A DNA stretch of 64,000 nt, taken from positions 18,785,501 to 18,849,500 of the forward strand of contig JAJEKV010000016.1 of the NCBI GenBank assembly GCA_021234155.1, read 5' to 3'. Source of the DNA: Isoetes taiwanensis (taxonomy: Eukaryota > Streptophyta > Lycopodiopsida > Isoetales > Isoetaceae). Of the stretch, positions 25,343-36,403 are shown piece after piece (within the stretch, counting starts at the first letter, position 1; every line of letters starts with the position of its first letter). The notes below the pieces were generated by a model. That model was not told where the DNA came from and did no database searches. It worked only from the letters and a program-made list of their open reading frames with translations. Position numbers and translations under genes: made by a program.

Positions 25343-25365
25343 AAAAAAAAAAAAAAAAAAAAAAA
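25343..25365 (+). repeat. Poly-A tract (23 A) after a partial duplicate
   Basis: A run of 23 adenines follows GGTACATCAAGTTGGATGAA-type sequence, a diverged copy of 23020-23050 in the same orientation. A partial gene copy ending in poly-A suggests a retroposed 3' end, although no target duplication was identified. Confidence 0.55.
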
Positions 25366-28300
25366 TCCAATTTTGAGGTTAATTCTTGGGTTGTTATCCC
25401 TAAGGGCCGAAGGTCCCCCCGTTAGTCCTAATCAGAAATGGTCGGTCCCGATCTTGGTCACCAAGATCATGGCTCATACCACTATGATCGTCCCTTTACT
25501 TCATCTAATGATGCTCCCATCGTATTGAAGGCCGAGTTCATCCCTCGGTAGCCAATTGTGAGGGGCCGCCCACCGACACCAACCCCGGTCTAAAAATTGA
25601 TGAGGAAGAATGGACGGCCATTTGTCCGTCTTACTCAGAGACGTCTAAACTGCGGAGAAGCATAAAATAAGCTTGAGCAGGCATCAAACATAAATAAACT
25701 CCATTGAGGGTGAAACAAATGCCAGTAACCATCAAAGGGATATCCCTACCCAGGCAGGACTCCACGGGTGGTGGGGATGGGAGTTGGGCGGACCGAATTA
25801 AAGGAACCGCCGGATTGAGGGCATAGAGCATGAGGCCATTCTCTCATCACCCTCATGCTTTGCGGTGGTTGAATCGCGGGACTGGTCCACCATACCGGTG
25901 CGCAGCCAAGGAGGCTGCAGGTTCATCTCCAGGCTACATTGAGCGGAAGAATTGCTTGAGGGCAAAGGTAGCAATATTTGTTGGTATAGTCAGCGCGTTT
26001 GAAATACCCAGGCACCTTCATTACTTTCCACCTTCTTAGTCCATGGTCAACCTCTTTCCATGCGGTCCCACTTCCACATAAAATGATGCGTTCTAATCAT
26101 AACCCCTTACCGCCCACCGTGAAGTAATGAATGTGGACCAGCGTGGCTTAATTTTGAATTTGTAAATTACAAACCGCCCGTCTTTCCCTAACTTTTGCTA
26201 CTCGACCAAATAGCCCATGAGAAGAAGCTCGGAATTTCCATATTCACTCTAGTATTCCAAAGGTTGTTAATCACGCCTGTGCCCAATAATTCCAACGGAT
26301 GCCATGCGTGGTAAAGCAAAATGCACCGCTAATTTTGATATGGGCTTAGGGTTTTTTAATTTGTTTTTCTTGCTTTCTTCCAGCCTGCATAAAGGCTCCC
26401 CTAAGACCCGGACCGGCTGATTGCGAGCGAGGAGGACTTCCATGCTTATGCGGGTCTACCAAACGAGGTGTACATCCTCTCAATTTTCAAACGGATGCTC
26501 ATTTACATTGTAGTATAACGAGTTTTGGGATACCAATGGTGTCATTCCCAACAAAACATCAATCGTGACAAAGTAAGCACGAGCATGAAAAGCTTTTAAA
26601 TCACGAGCAAGATATACTGTAAGGGTTGAAGAATAGAGGCTAAGGAAGCGGTTTCCATCTATTTGCATTCAACCACCACAGAGGGCGAGGATCTAGAAAA
26701 ATTTCAAGGTTAATTGGGCAAAGTGGCAGCAAAAGTAGGGCCTATTCGGAGCAAGGTTAAGGCTTAACCAAAGATCGGCCTCGAGCATAGCAGAGCTCAG
26801 CAAATCACAGACAACAACACCTCGAAAAGCACTGCAGAAAGGCCGACCCCGCCATTATTGTGTAAAAATTAGAAGGGAGGTTGTCATTCAGAGTACCGCA
26901 CGTGCCCGTGGGAAAATATTTTCTTCACCGAAAGCATGATCCAAGGTATGCAGATGCCCAAAAATGCAACAAAGGATCGCGTCCAAGAAGGAACTAGTTG
27001 CACAAAGTAAAGAGCACCTTCTTCTACTGCAGGTCTTCCACCATGAATGTGCAAATTTTGTTTGGATAATTCCTTCAACTTAGGCTTGAGTAAAACTTGT
27101 CTGTAGAAAAAGAGGCAGCCAATGGTTATACCAGGTGAATCCGATGAAGAAGACAATACGGATAAAGCTGAGTGCCAAGACAACCCTAACATAAAAGGTG
27201 CCTGTTATCTGTTATATTTCACCTTGTGTATTCTCTACAAATTCCGGTTGGTAATTGGAGCACATCCTGCATGCGGGAGAACAAAGGCGCTGTGAATGAT
27301 GAAATGGAGGATAAAGCACGGAAGGCCCTTTGCAAAGGGTTATTGATAGAGTGAAACACCAATACATTGGGGGCGGGAGGTACTAATACAGATGTATATA
27401 CGACTATGGCACTTTCCATCATCTGTAGCAAAGCTAAGGAGAGTCTAGTAGATCTTGACAACGCCCAACATCTCGATAGCATCACATATCCAAAGATAAA
27501 GATGGCAAAGCAGAGCTCCGGCACATATCCAAAGACACAATGCGGCACACATCGGCGGTGCACATTACCTCACATAGCAGTTGGGAGGGATGGGAACCCG
27601 CATTTAAGCCGATGGTGCTTTACATAAATGGTGTATTGGGCAATGTATACAACAGAGGGAGAATGGGCCAAAAAATCTTGCCTCCACCTCAAACGAACGG
27701 TGGTTGTAAAAAGAAACTGCAAGTAAGTACCCTCATCGGTGCACTGTGGTATCATGAGTTTGTGGAGTGGGCAATCGCAGGTTTGATATTGTGATCCGAG
27801 TGCTTCTCACTTGGAGTACAAGGGATATGGTGGATGCATTGCCCTGGGTTGCCGGACCAAATTCTTGAAGGTATATAGTCAAAAGCGCGAGCATATGCAT
27901 GCAGCATCCAACCAGCACAAAGACAGGAAAGCAACTTTTTCAAGGAGTTGAAGGTTGTACTTTGAGGATTTTCCACGAATATCATGGTATGATTTTTCTT
28001 AAATGACAGCCTACACAAAAGGGTTTCTAAAAACCACCGCAATAATAAACCGCTGTTATGCCTTTCAAGGGGCGGTGAAGAGGACAACTTTTGCAGCGGT
28101 AGTGTCCAAAGATGGATTACTTGTCTTCTCATACATGGAGAAGAAACACCCTCGCTGCTGACATCACCGGGATGCATGGTTGCGTAAGGAGACAATTGAT
28201 GTCTTTGGATGCATGCTCAACAACTATCTTGTCTCGGCCTATTATATCCTCAATGCTTCAAAAGAGGTACAAAAGGCGATTCTTGGGCACCATTCTCCAC

Positions 28301-31300
28301 GTCTTGAGTCTAACCATCAAAACTTCAATGACTCCAAAATATCATTGTACACTACCTTTTTTTGTAATATATAATGATTATATATATACGATTATATATA
28401 TGGGGTCTTTATGTAATCTTGTATTGATTCCAAGTAATGTCTCTAATACAACATAAAAATTTAAGATAAAAAAAATTTAAGACAAAGGCCTTCAAAAATT
28501 TAAGACAAATGATGAAACAACTAGGTCAAAACCATTTTCTTCCTTCATGGTAGGTATCGCCAAGGACGATGGGTAGCCCACAAGGAAAAAACCCGTTGGT
28601 GATGAATTTGATTCATCTCAAACTTGATTGCCGTGGATACGATGACCGTGATAATAAGTAAGACCTTTGTTTTGAAGTAGTTTCTAACTACCATCGGTTG
28701 ATAGCATAGTATACATCGCCAAAGACATGTTCATCGACATTAAAAAGTCCTGACCCCTAACCGGCCAAGTGTACAATCTTTGTCAAGAACATGCCTTTAA
28801 CACACCCACCACATAGAAGTCCGCATTCTTTTGATTGTCTCCCTCGCTACAACCGCAGTTGTAACCATCCTATATGTTTCCATAAGCCATTCCCCATCAC
28901 CTTCAAAAAATGCCTCAATTTCACATCAAGTGTTTCTCCAAGAGACTTCATAGGCTTTAGTGTCACATACTTCCACTCTTCAACATGTGCCCATTCACAT
29001 AACAACAATGACCAGCTTCCTTCAAACAGCTACCACGTGAAACAACTTAAACTCCTATGAGACACCTCGTCGGTCGATTTGACATGTATGTCCGGGATGT
29101 CGATATTTCCTTGGTCTTCCACCCCGCATACCAGCAAATTTGGCCCCTATCAACATCATCCTTTTCTAATTAACTGGTACTGTGAAGAGACAAAGAATAA
29201 GTATTGCAGCTCACAGACAAAGATAATATAGCACTACTATCACATTACGCCAGATTCACGAACATCACTACCAAAGATTACGGCAAAGACTTTCAAAGAT
29301 AAAGCAGTTCACAAACATCATTACTCAATAGAATACACACAGATGAAAGCATAATACCTTTTGATGTCCCCATTGTTGGTACCTTTATTCAACGAGTTGC
29401 GACCATTGCGCATCGAAGACCCCTAAATCTCACCCCATCATACTTGAGTCGCTCTCTCTAGTGAATGCCCTTTAAGGACTCAGCCCTTTGTCCATCGTGT
29501 TCTCCTTACCATAGGCTGTCCTAAAGAAATTCCATATTTCTTTCCCCTAGTCATGGTGATATCTTGGTAGGAAATAGAATGACCAGGTAGATTTGAATTG
29601 GCTAGAACAACCATCGACCAAACTATATGCCCGAGAATTCTACACCATTTGATACAAGCCATGAATTGTGCTTTCTAAGACAAGCAAGGCTGCACAAAAG
29701 AGTGTCATGAATCCTTGTCATCACTTAAGTAAAATGGTTTCCTTCAATAGCTTTCTGATCCCCAGAGCTTTTGTCTATCCTATCGTGATATGGACGAATT
29801 GTTATATGGTCATTGTGCCGTCTACGCTTTGAACCTCCCTTTGTATTTTATTTTATGTCAATTCTCTTGCAAAAATCAATTACGTAAAACAACGGTGCTA
29901 TCTTGGATATTGTCGAGGCAACTCCGAATTGCAGGCCCCGCCATCTATTTTATGTGAATTGTGTGGCACAAATATCTTCAATGGAACACGATAGAAATGA
30001 AATCCTTCACCTGCCGTTCTCTTTGTAAAGACAATCTAAGAACCGGCTTTGGTTCTTTCTTTTTTTCCCTTGCTGGTTGAGGTCTCGTCTTGTGCTGCAG
30101 TTTGGTTGTGTCCCACCAACTACCTTGGATTTCTTGCTTTGTTTCCCTTCTTGGTACGCATTGGATCTTTTCTTTTCGTTGCCACAGAACTTCCTTGGTA
30201 ACCACCGAACAGAACTCCACCCGGCTTCTTACGTCTCCTTTGGGAATCTGTAGCAGAGGTCTCTAGCATAAAACAAGGTTAGTGCAAGTTGAAAGCACAA
30301 AAGCGATTATTCACGGATGACAACACATCTCGGCATGTTGCAAAAGATGCAATAGAGAGGTAATACCTTTTCAAATGTTTTCCATTCAAGCAAGAACTCA
30401 TGATTCTCTCTTTCTCTTGGACATATAGGAAGACTTTTTTATGCCACCGCCGACATTTACGCATCAGCGTTCATGTTTATACCATTCTTCACCCTTTGTT
30501 GCAAACCACGACCCTCGAGCTCATTTGCCAGGTCATATGTATGTTGGCTGGCGGACACTTCTCACTAGGTCCCACAGACCTCACAAACTGCACTCTTCAC
30601 CATGAAATCCGGTTTTTTTGCGACCTTAAAGCATTCGGGCCTACCGGCATACTCCAACTTCATATGGTAGATGCAACAACAAGTTTTCCTTTCGATACTT
30701 TCTTTACATAAATAGGCTTCAACTTCTCGAAAAGCCTTTAATCAAACAGGATGTTCAGGATGTGCCTTTTGTATTGTTGAAGCATAATTTGAATCATGGT
30801 GGCCTTTGATTAGAAATATTTATGCAAGAAAGCAAGGAGCTTTTGTATGGAAAACTTATACCTATGTGACCTCCATAAGGTGCAAGGGATAAGAAATTTG
30901 AAGCTTGACCCTCCAACAGGTGTTCACATCATCTTTCTTGCAAGGGAGAGACTACGCTATTTTGTTTCCAAAATTACGGTATGTTTTGCTTGCAAGTAGG
31001 GGGTGAGAGAATGCGCCCTCAACCTCCTTTGGAAGCAAGACCACGAGGACCATATCCAAGGGCTTCCGATTTTCTTAATGCGATAGTTGCAATTGTTGCC
31101 CTTTTTGGAACCTATCATAAGAAATATAAAACATTATTCAATGAACCTATCAAACCCGGAATTTTCAATAGAGATACAAGCACCTTCAAGGATAAATAAG
31201 CCACGGACTTGATTTCCGTGCACTTTCAGAGATAAAGGACTTAAAAGCATAAAGAAGCACAGGCATGAAAGCAAGAATTAGATGTACCTAACAGCCCTGC

Positions 31301-31370
31301 CATAGTGGAATTGCATCTCGATTTTGTAGAAGAAGCCATCACCAGTGTCGAGGTTCTGGCTCTCCAAATA
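25366..31370. other. Six kilobases without a confident gene
   Basis: Many short frames exist on both strands. The more protein-like bits are minus-strand LEYAGRPECFKVAKKPDF (near 30650) and ERENHEFLLEWKTFEK with a following GTATTACC that could be a donor (near 30380), and plus-strand KETIDVFGCMLNNYLVSAYYIL (near 28190). I recognise none of them. They may be exons of a diverged gene or decayed transposon. AT-rich palindromic sequence occurs near 28360-28400. Confidence 0.35.
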
Positions 31371-31887
31371 TCATAGTTCCTTTGCCTCTTTATGACTACC
31401 ATTAATACATTTCAAGTTGTTGAGCAAAGACACGCCTTGCACTCCTTTGGATTTGGCAAAATTCCAGGTTCTGAGATTTCCATTTTGTGGTGATGAACCC
31501 CTCTTCATCACATCGGCCTTGAGTTCGGGCGAATGCTTTTTGGTGAGCTTGTTGAAGTAATCAACTACAAGTTTGGCTATTTCTTGCCTGCGTCTCATGC
31601 TCAGATCTTCCCGTTCAACTGCTGAATTTCTCATTTTATTAAAAAGTGAATGTATTCTCTCTTTCCCCTCGCATCAATTTCTTGTAAATTGTAGAGGAAC
31701 CGGATCTTCACGCGATATTTCTACGTGTTGCATTGACATCCAACAAATCTCGGATCGCGTATTGGAATTCATCGCCGAAAATCAATGCTAAGCGTGTGAT
31801 TGCCTCCGGGCCGGTGTCGGGGCGCCATGAAATTCTTGAGAGAGGAGAATACTTTCGTGAATTGAGGGAGAATTTGTTGCGGGCCAT
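31371..31887 (-). pseudogene. Hypothetical protein frame of unknown family
   Basis: A minus-strand frame starts MARNKFSLNSRKY at 31887 and reads TGPEAITRLALIFGDEFQYA and RDLLDVNAT before a frame change. It continues as EREDLSMRRRQEIAKLVVDYF and LTKKHSPELKADVM to a stop at 31371. The composition is protein-like (charged helices), with one in-frame TGA in the shifted reading. I see no diagnostic motif. It lies just outside the left LTR of element B and may be a host or transposon exon. Confidence 0.35.
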
Positions 31888-32102
31888 GAGATCGAAGTAG
31901 TTACAGGCTCAATTTGCAGCGTATCACCACTCGCACAAAAATCCGCCAAAATCCCACAATCATTTTCCTAATCCGGTTCATTGCTGAGGTGGGCGTGTGA
32001 GTACATGAAGGGCATGAAAAAATGGCCCAGGCGATTACACCGGCAAAGACCCAAATTAAGCAAAAGTAGGGGGTGCTTTTAAGCGGGCTAAAACCCCGCT
32101 AT

Positions 32103-32126
32103 AAGCATGCGTCCGGATGCATGCTT
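32103..32126. repeat. 24-bp near-perfect palindrome
   Basis: Arms AAGCATGC and GCATGCTT surround the centre GTCCGGAT; 22 of 24 positions pair. It lies at the poorly defined left edge of the element B left LTR. It resembles in form the CpG-centred palindromes elsewhere in the window, but is a single copy. Confidence 0.6.
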
Positions 32127-32129
32127 TTG

Positions 32130-33135
32130 ATACCCACCAAACATATCCCCCCACCCCCTCCCCCAACAGAGATGCATGCATGCCCATCACAGTGGCTAGA
32201 GGGCCACTTGCCCATCTATGACTTGAACCTCATTGAAGGTGACGCATCATCCACGAGGTATCGAGCCCATGCCTTGCCCACACGCAGTGACAAACCATTA
32301 GGCCTAGCCCGCTAAGATCCCTAGTAGGCTTTACACACTAGAGGGATCAATCTGCCATGGGACATGTCCTCCTTATCCATCGATCTACCCCCACCACTCA
32401 CAACTAGGCGGGCTCTTATGCACATGCCGCATTAGTTGGGAATTAATGAGGCTATCAAGGTGCATCAACTACTAAGGCTTTCAGGTCTCTACCCCCTTCC
32501 CAATACACAAGAGTGTGCATAGAATAGAACATCATCATCAAAGAACTGAAATATAGAATAACATCTAATCTATCTACCTAAATATACATGGTTAGGTTCC
32601 TTTGTTAGGGCTTGTGATTTTAGGGTCTATAAGGCTGCTAAGGCTAATCTAACATGCTATCCAAGCTCATTGCCAGACTAAAAGTCGGCATTGCACAATA
32701 GAATCACTAGTTATCTGATCTCTAGCTTGCTCCCCCACCTCGAATCGCGTCCATGTCTTTGTTTGGGTCGAAGGCAGCTGAATCTGGAGGATCTGTTGTG
32801 CAAAGATGGCTTGGCAGCATGTGGCAATGCAAACTAGCAGTTTGGCTTGGCCGAAATGGCTCAAGGAAACCAAAATGCGAAAATGGAAAAGATTTAGGGT
32901 TCCCCTTTTGTTCCTTTTATATGACCTCTTAGGGTTAGGGTTAAACGAATCTATGGGGTTTTGCCATGAGGCAAGGGGGTTAAATGCATACTTATAAACA
33001 TGTGCAACCTACGAGGTTGTCCCCTAGGGTGCAACCCTTTATGGTTCCTAAGTACATGTCATCAGGGTGACATATACGAGTGGCATGGCAGTATAATATA
33101 CGTATTTGGACCGTATATTATGCTAGAATGTCACA
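32130..33135 (-). repeat. Element B, left (3') LTR, truncated
   Basis: The right edge is sharp: reading the minus strand, the LTR begins TGTGACATTC at 33135, directly after the H3-like gene. Family landmarks follow in order: a GGGTTTAG/AGGGTT block, GGTTAGGTTCC, CTACCCCCTTCCCAATACACAAGAG (near 32490), and a CATTAGGCCTAG...GTAGGCTTTACACAC block. The left edge is unclear and about 500 bp of LTR seems missing compared with the 1.55-kb LTRs of element A. It is diverged from the right LTR of the same unit and closer to the relic at 12.5-13.6 kb. Confidence 0.75.
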
Positions 33136-34271
33136 CTTTCCGGATCCTCCTAGCTAAATGGAGGTCCTTCGACATCACTGTTACCCTCTTCGCATGGATG
33201 GCACATAAGTTGTCTTCGCCGAAGAGCTGCACCAGCTCTGCCTCAGCTGCCTCTTGCAGGGATCAGACCGTTAGGGTGTGACCCTATAATCGGTCCGGAA
33301 CTCCTGTATAATTTCCCGGAGGAGCCGTTCGAACGGCGCCTTTCAGATTAGGAGATTAGTGCACTGCTGGAAGTGCCTAATCTCCCGAAACACCCTGGCG
33401 TGCTTGGAGTTGGGTCCATGGTGGACCTCTTCGGAGGATCTGGCCTAGATGGTGGCGGCATTGGCTGGTTCTTGGGTCTGCCGCCCTTAACGTACTTTTG
33501 TACGTTTTTGTTTACAATACCAATCATTGTACCTCTTCCACCTCCAGAGGTACTCCTAGTATACTTTCTTTCTCCTCTCAAATTCGTGGTTCTGCTTTAG
33601 CATAAACTCGCGCTCTCCACCTTCTGCTTCTTCACCACCTTGGATGGCTTGGGCCACTTTGGGTAAGGTGGCCGGGCGTCAGGGTTTGATGTCTCCCCGG
33701 CATCTCCTTCTGGCTCCTCCTCGTTGGCATCTTCTTCATCCACGTCTTCGTCCTCGTCCTCCTCCTCGTCAACTTGCTCCCGATGAGGTTCTTCAACGTG
33801 GACGGTTCCTCTGGGCCTGTCTTGGTCCCTTTTGGACCGCTTCTCCCTTCTCCTATCCTCCTTCTCCCGCTCCCTCTTCTTCCTTTCCGCTCGATCTTCC
33901 GGCAACTCTGCCACCTTCTCCTTCCTTTTCTTTTTGCTGGGGCCAACCTGCGCTTGATGGTGCTCCTCCTGCCGCTGCTGCCCCCCTTGCTGCTCTTCTT
34001 CCCGCTGCTCCTCTTGACTAGGCGAGGGCGTGCCGAGTTCGACTGTTTCGCCCGTCCGCTGTGTAGCCCTCAATGAGCTGCTGGCCAGCCTGTTCATGTG
34101 AGGTGTGGAAGGTTCGTCTGTGGAGCTAGACGAGTCGTTCCGCTTTTCCTCCTCCCTCTCGGGCTTGAGGTGCTCTGGGATTTTCTTTCCGCTACTTGCT
34201 ATCACCTCTGCCATGGAAGGTGTCTGCCTTGGGCTCCTGTATTTCCTTGCTGTGCATTTGGTTCTAGCCAT
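33131..34271 (-). CDS. Retrotransposon-encoded histone H3/CENH3-like protein (element B), interrupted
   Basis: The gene is the only one in element B and the first ORF after the primer-binding site. It starts [10 protein letters not shown] (8 of 10 tail residues of H3 after the Met). A ~290-residue linker follows, rich in Glu, Lys, Arg, Ser and Asp (acidic run near 33720-33780, KKRKEK and KKREREK blocks). The fold begins with [14 protein letters not shown] (33387-33346), then [22 protein letters not shown] clean 42-codon frame (33259-33131) carries [29 protein letters not shown] and ARRIRK, matching H3 alpha-2, loop 2, alpha-3 and alpha-C. Breaks: a frameshift near 33609, a TAG in the linker, a TGA at 33343-33345 where H3 has Arg (CGA to TGA), and a shift near 33270. 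The stop codon TGA lies in the LTR terminus. Known role of the family: nucleosome core or centromeric nucleosome. Its role for the element is unknown. Confidence 0.88.
33136..33152 (-). promoter_or_regulatory. Probable polypurine tract overlapping H3 codons
   Basis: Reading the minus strand, GCTAGGAGGATCCGGAAAG immediately precedes the LTR start TGTGACA. It is purine-rich and in the position of the plus-strand primer of an LTR element. The same bases encode the final ARRIRK residues of the H3-like protein, so coding and priming functions would overlap. Confidence 0.5.
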
Positions 34272-34816
34272 ATTTTATGGTTAAGTAAATGGATTAGCTT
34301 AAGCTGGAGATCAAGAAAGAGAGGTTTGGGGTGTGGGAGAGTGGGACCCAAGAATGGTATTTAAAAAAGGAAAGATGATCTTAGGGCTAGGAATATTCTC
34401 ACCATTAATAGCCTTATTAATTAGCCCTCCCCTTATTAAATATTTGTACTATATATGATTATTCCTTATTATAATTAAAATTTGAATTTTTCCTAATAGT
34501 TTGATGTGTTAATTATGGATTTGCGCCATTTTTCACTCGGGTCTCAAATTGGGATGATTGTTCGACCCATTTTGGTTGAAAATTGATGCTCATGCATAAT
34601 TTCTACTCCAATCTTCCTAGAATGTTAATTGGACTCCTCCTTTTTTCCTGCATCTACAATTTAGCCTAACTTTATGATCCTACTACTTAGGAGACAAAAA
34701 TGTCTCCCATTTTTCGAGGTTCAATGCTGGAATTTCTATCCCATGCTCTATTAGGCCGGTTAGACTACTAGGTCAGTGGTATGGTCAGTGCTAGCTCTTC
34801 ATCAACCAAGAACATT

Positions 34817-34828
34817 GCTCTGATACCA
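34817..34828 (-). promoter_or_regulatory. Primer-binding site for initiator tRNA-Met (element B)
   Basis: The minus strand reads TGGTATCAGAGC, a 12/12 match to the usual plant initiator tRNA-Met primer site. It lies three bases after the LTR end (…GTCA). This fixes the element on the minus strand and puts the H3-like ATG about 545 bp downstream. Confidence 0.9.
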
Positions 34829-34831
34829 TCG

Positions 34832-36403
34832 TGACGTTCCCTACTAAATATACGATGCCTAGTCGTAGATCTCGTAGGAAATCCCCCATCCAGCCCTCTG
34901 GCCGCATGGGCCCTCCATCTGCCCGCACCCAAGATAAACCCAGTGCGGGAAGGGGACATGCACATGCCTTGATGCCCTTCCCCTATAGGCTCCTATAACA
35001 GCGGATGCACAACATAATGTCAGCACTAGCAACAACAATATATCTGACTACCTCGAAGGGTAGCACATCCATAGATCCAACAAATGAGAGCTCCTATCCA
35101 GGTTCAGACTCGTAAGGAATTAGACTGGCGGCTGGGCCACAAGATAGAGCAGACCGAGATATAACAATGACGGGCTGGCTATAGACAATGGCTAGGGTTG
35201 ACCACTCCATCCGCCCCTAGACTGGCTAGATCGGGCTCGGACATGACTATAACTTGCCGGATATGTAGTCCCATGGTATCACCCATCGAGACTACTCCGG
35301 GTTGCATCTCCCCGGTCCGATGAGGTAGGAAGGATTCTATCTCCCCTTCCTGAGGTCATGGGCGGCTAGAGAATCATGGCAACACACGATTCATACCCGA
35401 CTGAACTCCCCAAAACAAGAGCCAGGCCAACACTTGCAATTCCTGAGGGTCAGGGCGACACCATTGACTCAGGAAGTGTCGGACCCATACCCGGCCCACA
35501 CGACATAACCGACTATAGACCTAACCCACTATGGGTCCCCAGTAGCCACGCTCAACAGGGACCCCCAACCATTTTACCACTAGCCTTGTTGTATAGTGCT
35601 AAGTCATTCCATAGCCCCCGTAGCCGGGTGGGTTCTTATGCACAGGCCGCATAATAATAGGAACTAAGGGTCTAACTAGGAGCATCATCTAGATACAGAG
35701 ACACTAGGTCTCTACCTCCCTTCCCAATACACAAGAGGTGCAAACATGAGATCAACCAACGTCGTACATCAACATAACATGATCAATAATGCACATCTAA
35801 TCCTAATCGTATATATCTAACTTACAGTTAGGGTTCATTGATTAGGGTTCCAAACCTAAACTGAGAGTTCTAGGAAGGCTCTACTAACAAGATAAGATGT
35901 TAGCTCATCTGGAATCCTAGGTTTTAGATGATCTACACTATGAATACCTGCCCCGGACGAACTTCCTCCAACTCCTGGGGTCTCCATGACTTGATGATGA
36001 GTCGAGTGGTTCCTCCTCCTTCTGATGCGCGTATTACCTTGGGGCTATTGATCTGAGCTACGCCACAATGAACAGTGTTCGAAATGGAGTTCTGAGCGAA
36101 GAATAGGTCACAAGGTAGGTGGAGCCAAAAAGTGGCCAAGGTTTTGGGGTTAGGGATGTATAGGTTAGGGTTCCACGTCACTGCCACATGGCTCCAATGG
36201 GGTGCTTCCATGTGGCGGGGGCCCACTAGGTTGAGGCCATGTGGAAATGGCCTTAAGCCTAAGGTTTGCTAAGTTATGTAAATAACTTAGCTATGTTCCC
36301 TTTTCCACTTACTATAGTGTACAAGGCTATAATGATAGGTTTGTACGGTGACGAGGCCTAGAAATATACATATTTATGGCGTATATTTATGGCGAACATC
36401 ACA
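34832..36403 (-). repeat. Element B, right (5') LTR
   Basis: The LTR runs from the TGACGTTCCCTAC edge next to the primer-binding site to ATCACA at 36403 (minus strand start TGTGATGTTC). The length of ~1.57 kb equals the LTRs of element A. It has the family landmarks: a CCGGGTTGCATCTCCCCGG block, CTACCTCCCTTCCCAATACACAAGAG (near 35720), GTTAGGGTTCATTG, and a TATACATATTTATGGCGTATA block near the end. It is clearly diverged from the left LTR. No target duplication could be established. Confidence 0.8.

Noticed and set aside
33131-33390. Host H3 pseudogene that merely lies next to LTRs
   Set aside because: The fold is joined to the same tail-linker layout in element A, in the same position after the primer site, and abuts the LTR exactly in B. 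Host H3 genes have no 290-residue linker.
33644-34021. Plus-strand frames opposite the H3-like linker (Pro/Ser/Leu-rich)
   Set aside because: They are the complement of the Glu/Lys/Arg-rich coding strand; the minus-strand frame has the start, the tail motif and the histone fold downstream.
34249-34271. MARTK start as a mere coincidence (many plant retrotransposon ORFs begin MxRTRG)
   Set aside because: I first suspected this. The downstream histone fold, in order and in both elements, rules out a chance start match.
34817-34828. tRNA gene
   Set aside because: TGGTATCAGAGC is only the 12-base primer complement next to an LTR; there are no cloverleaf arms.
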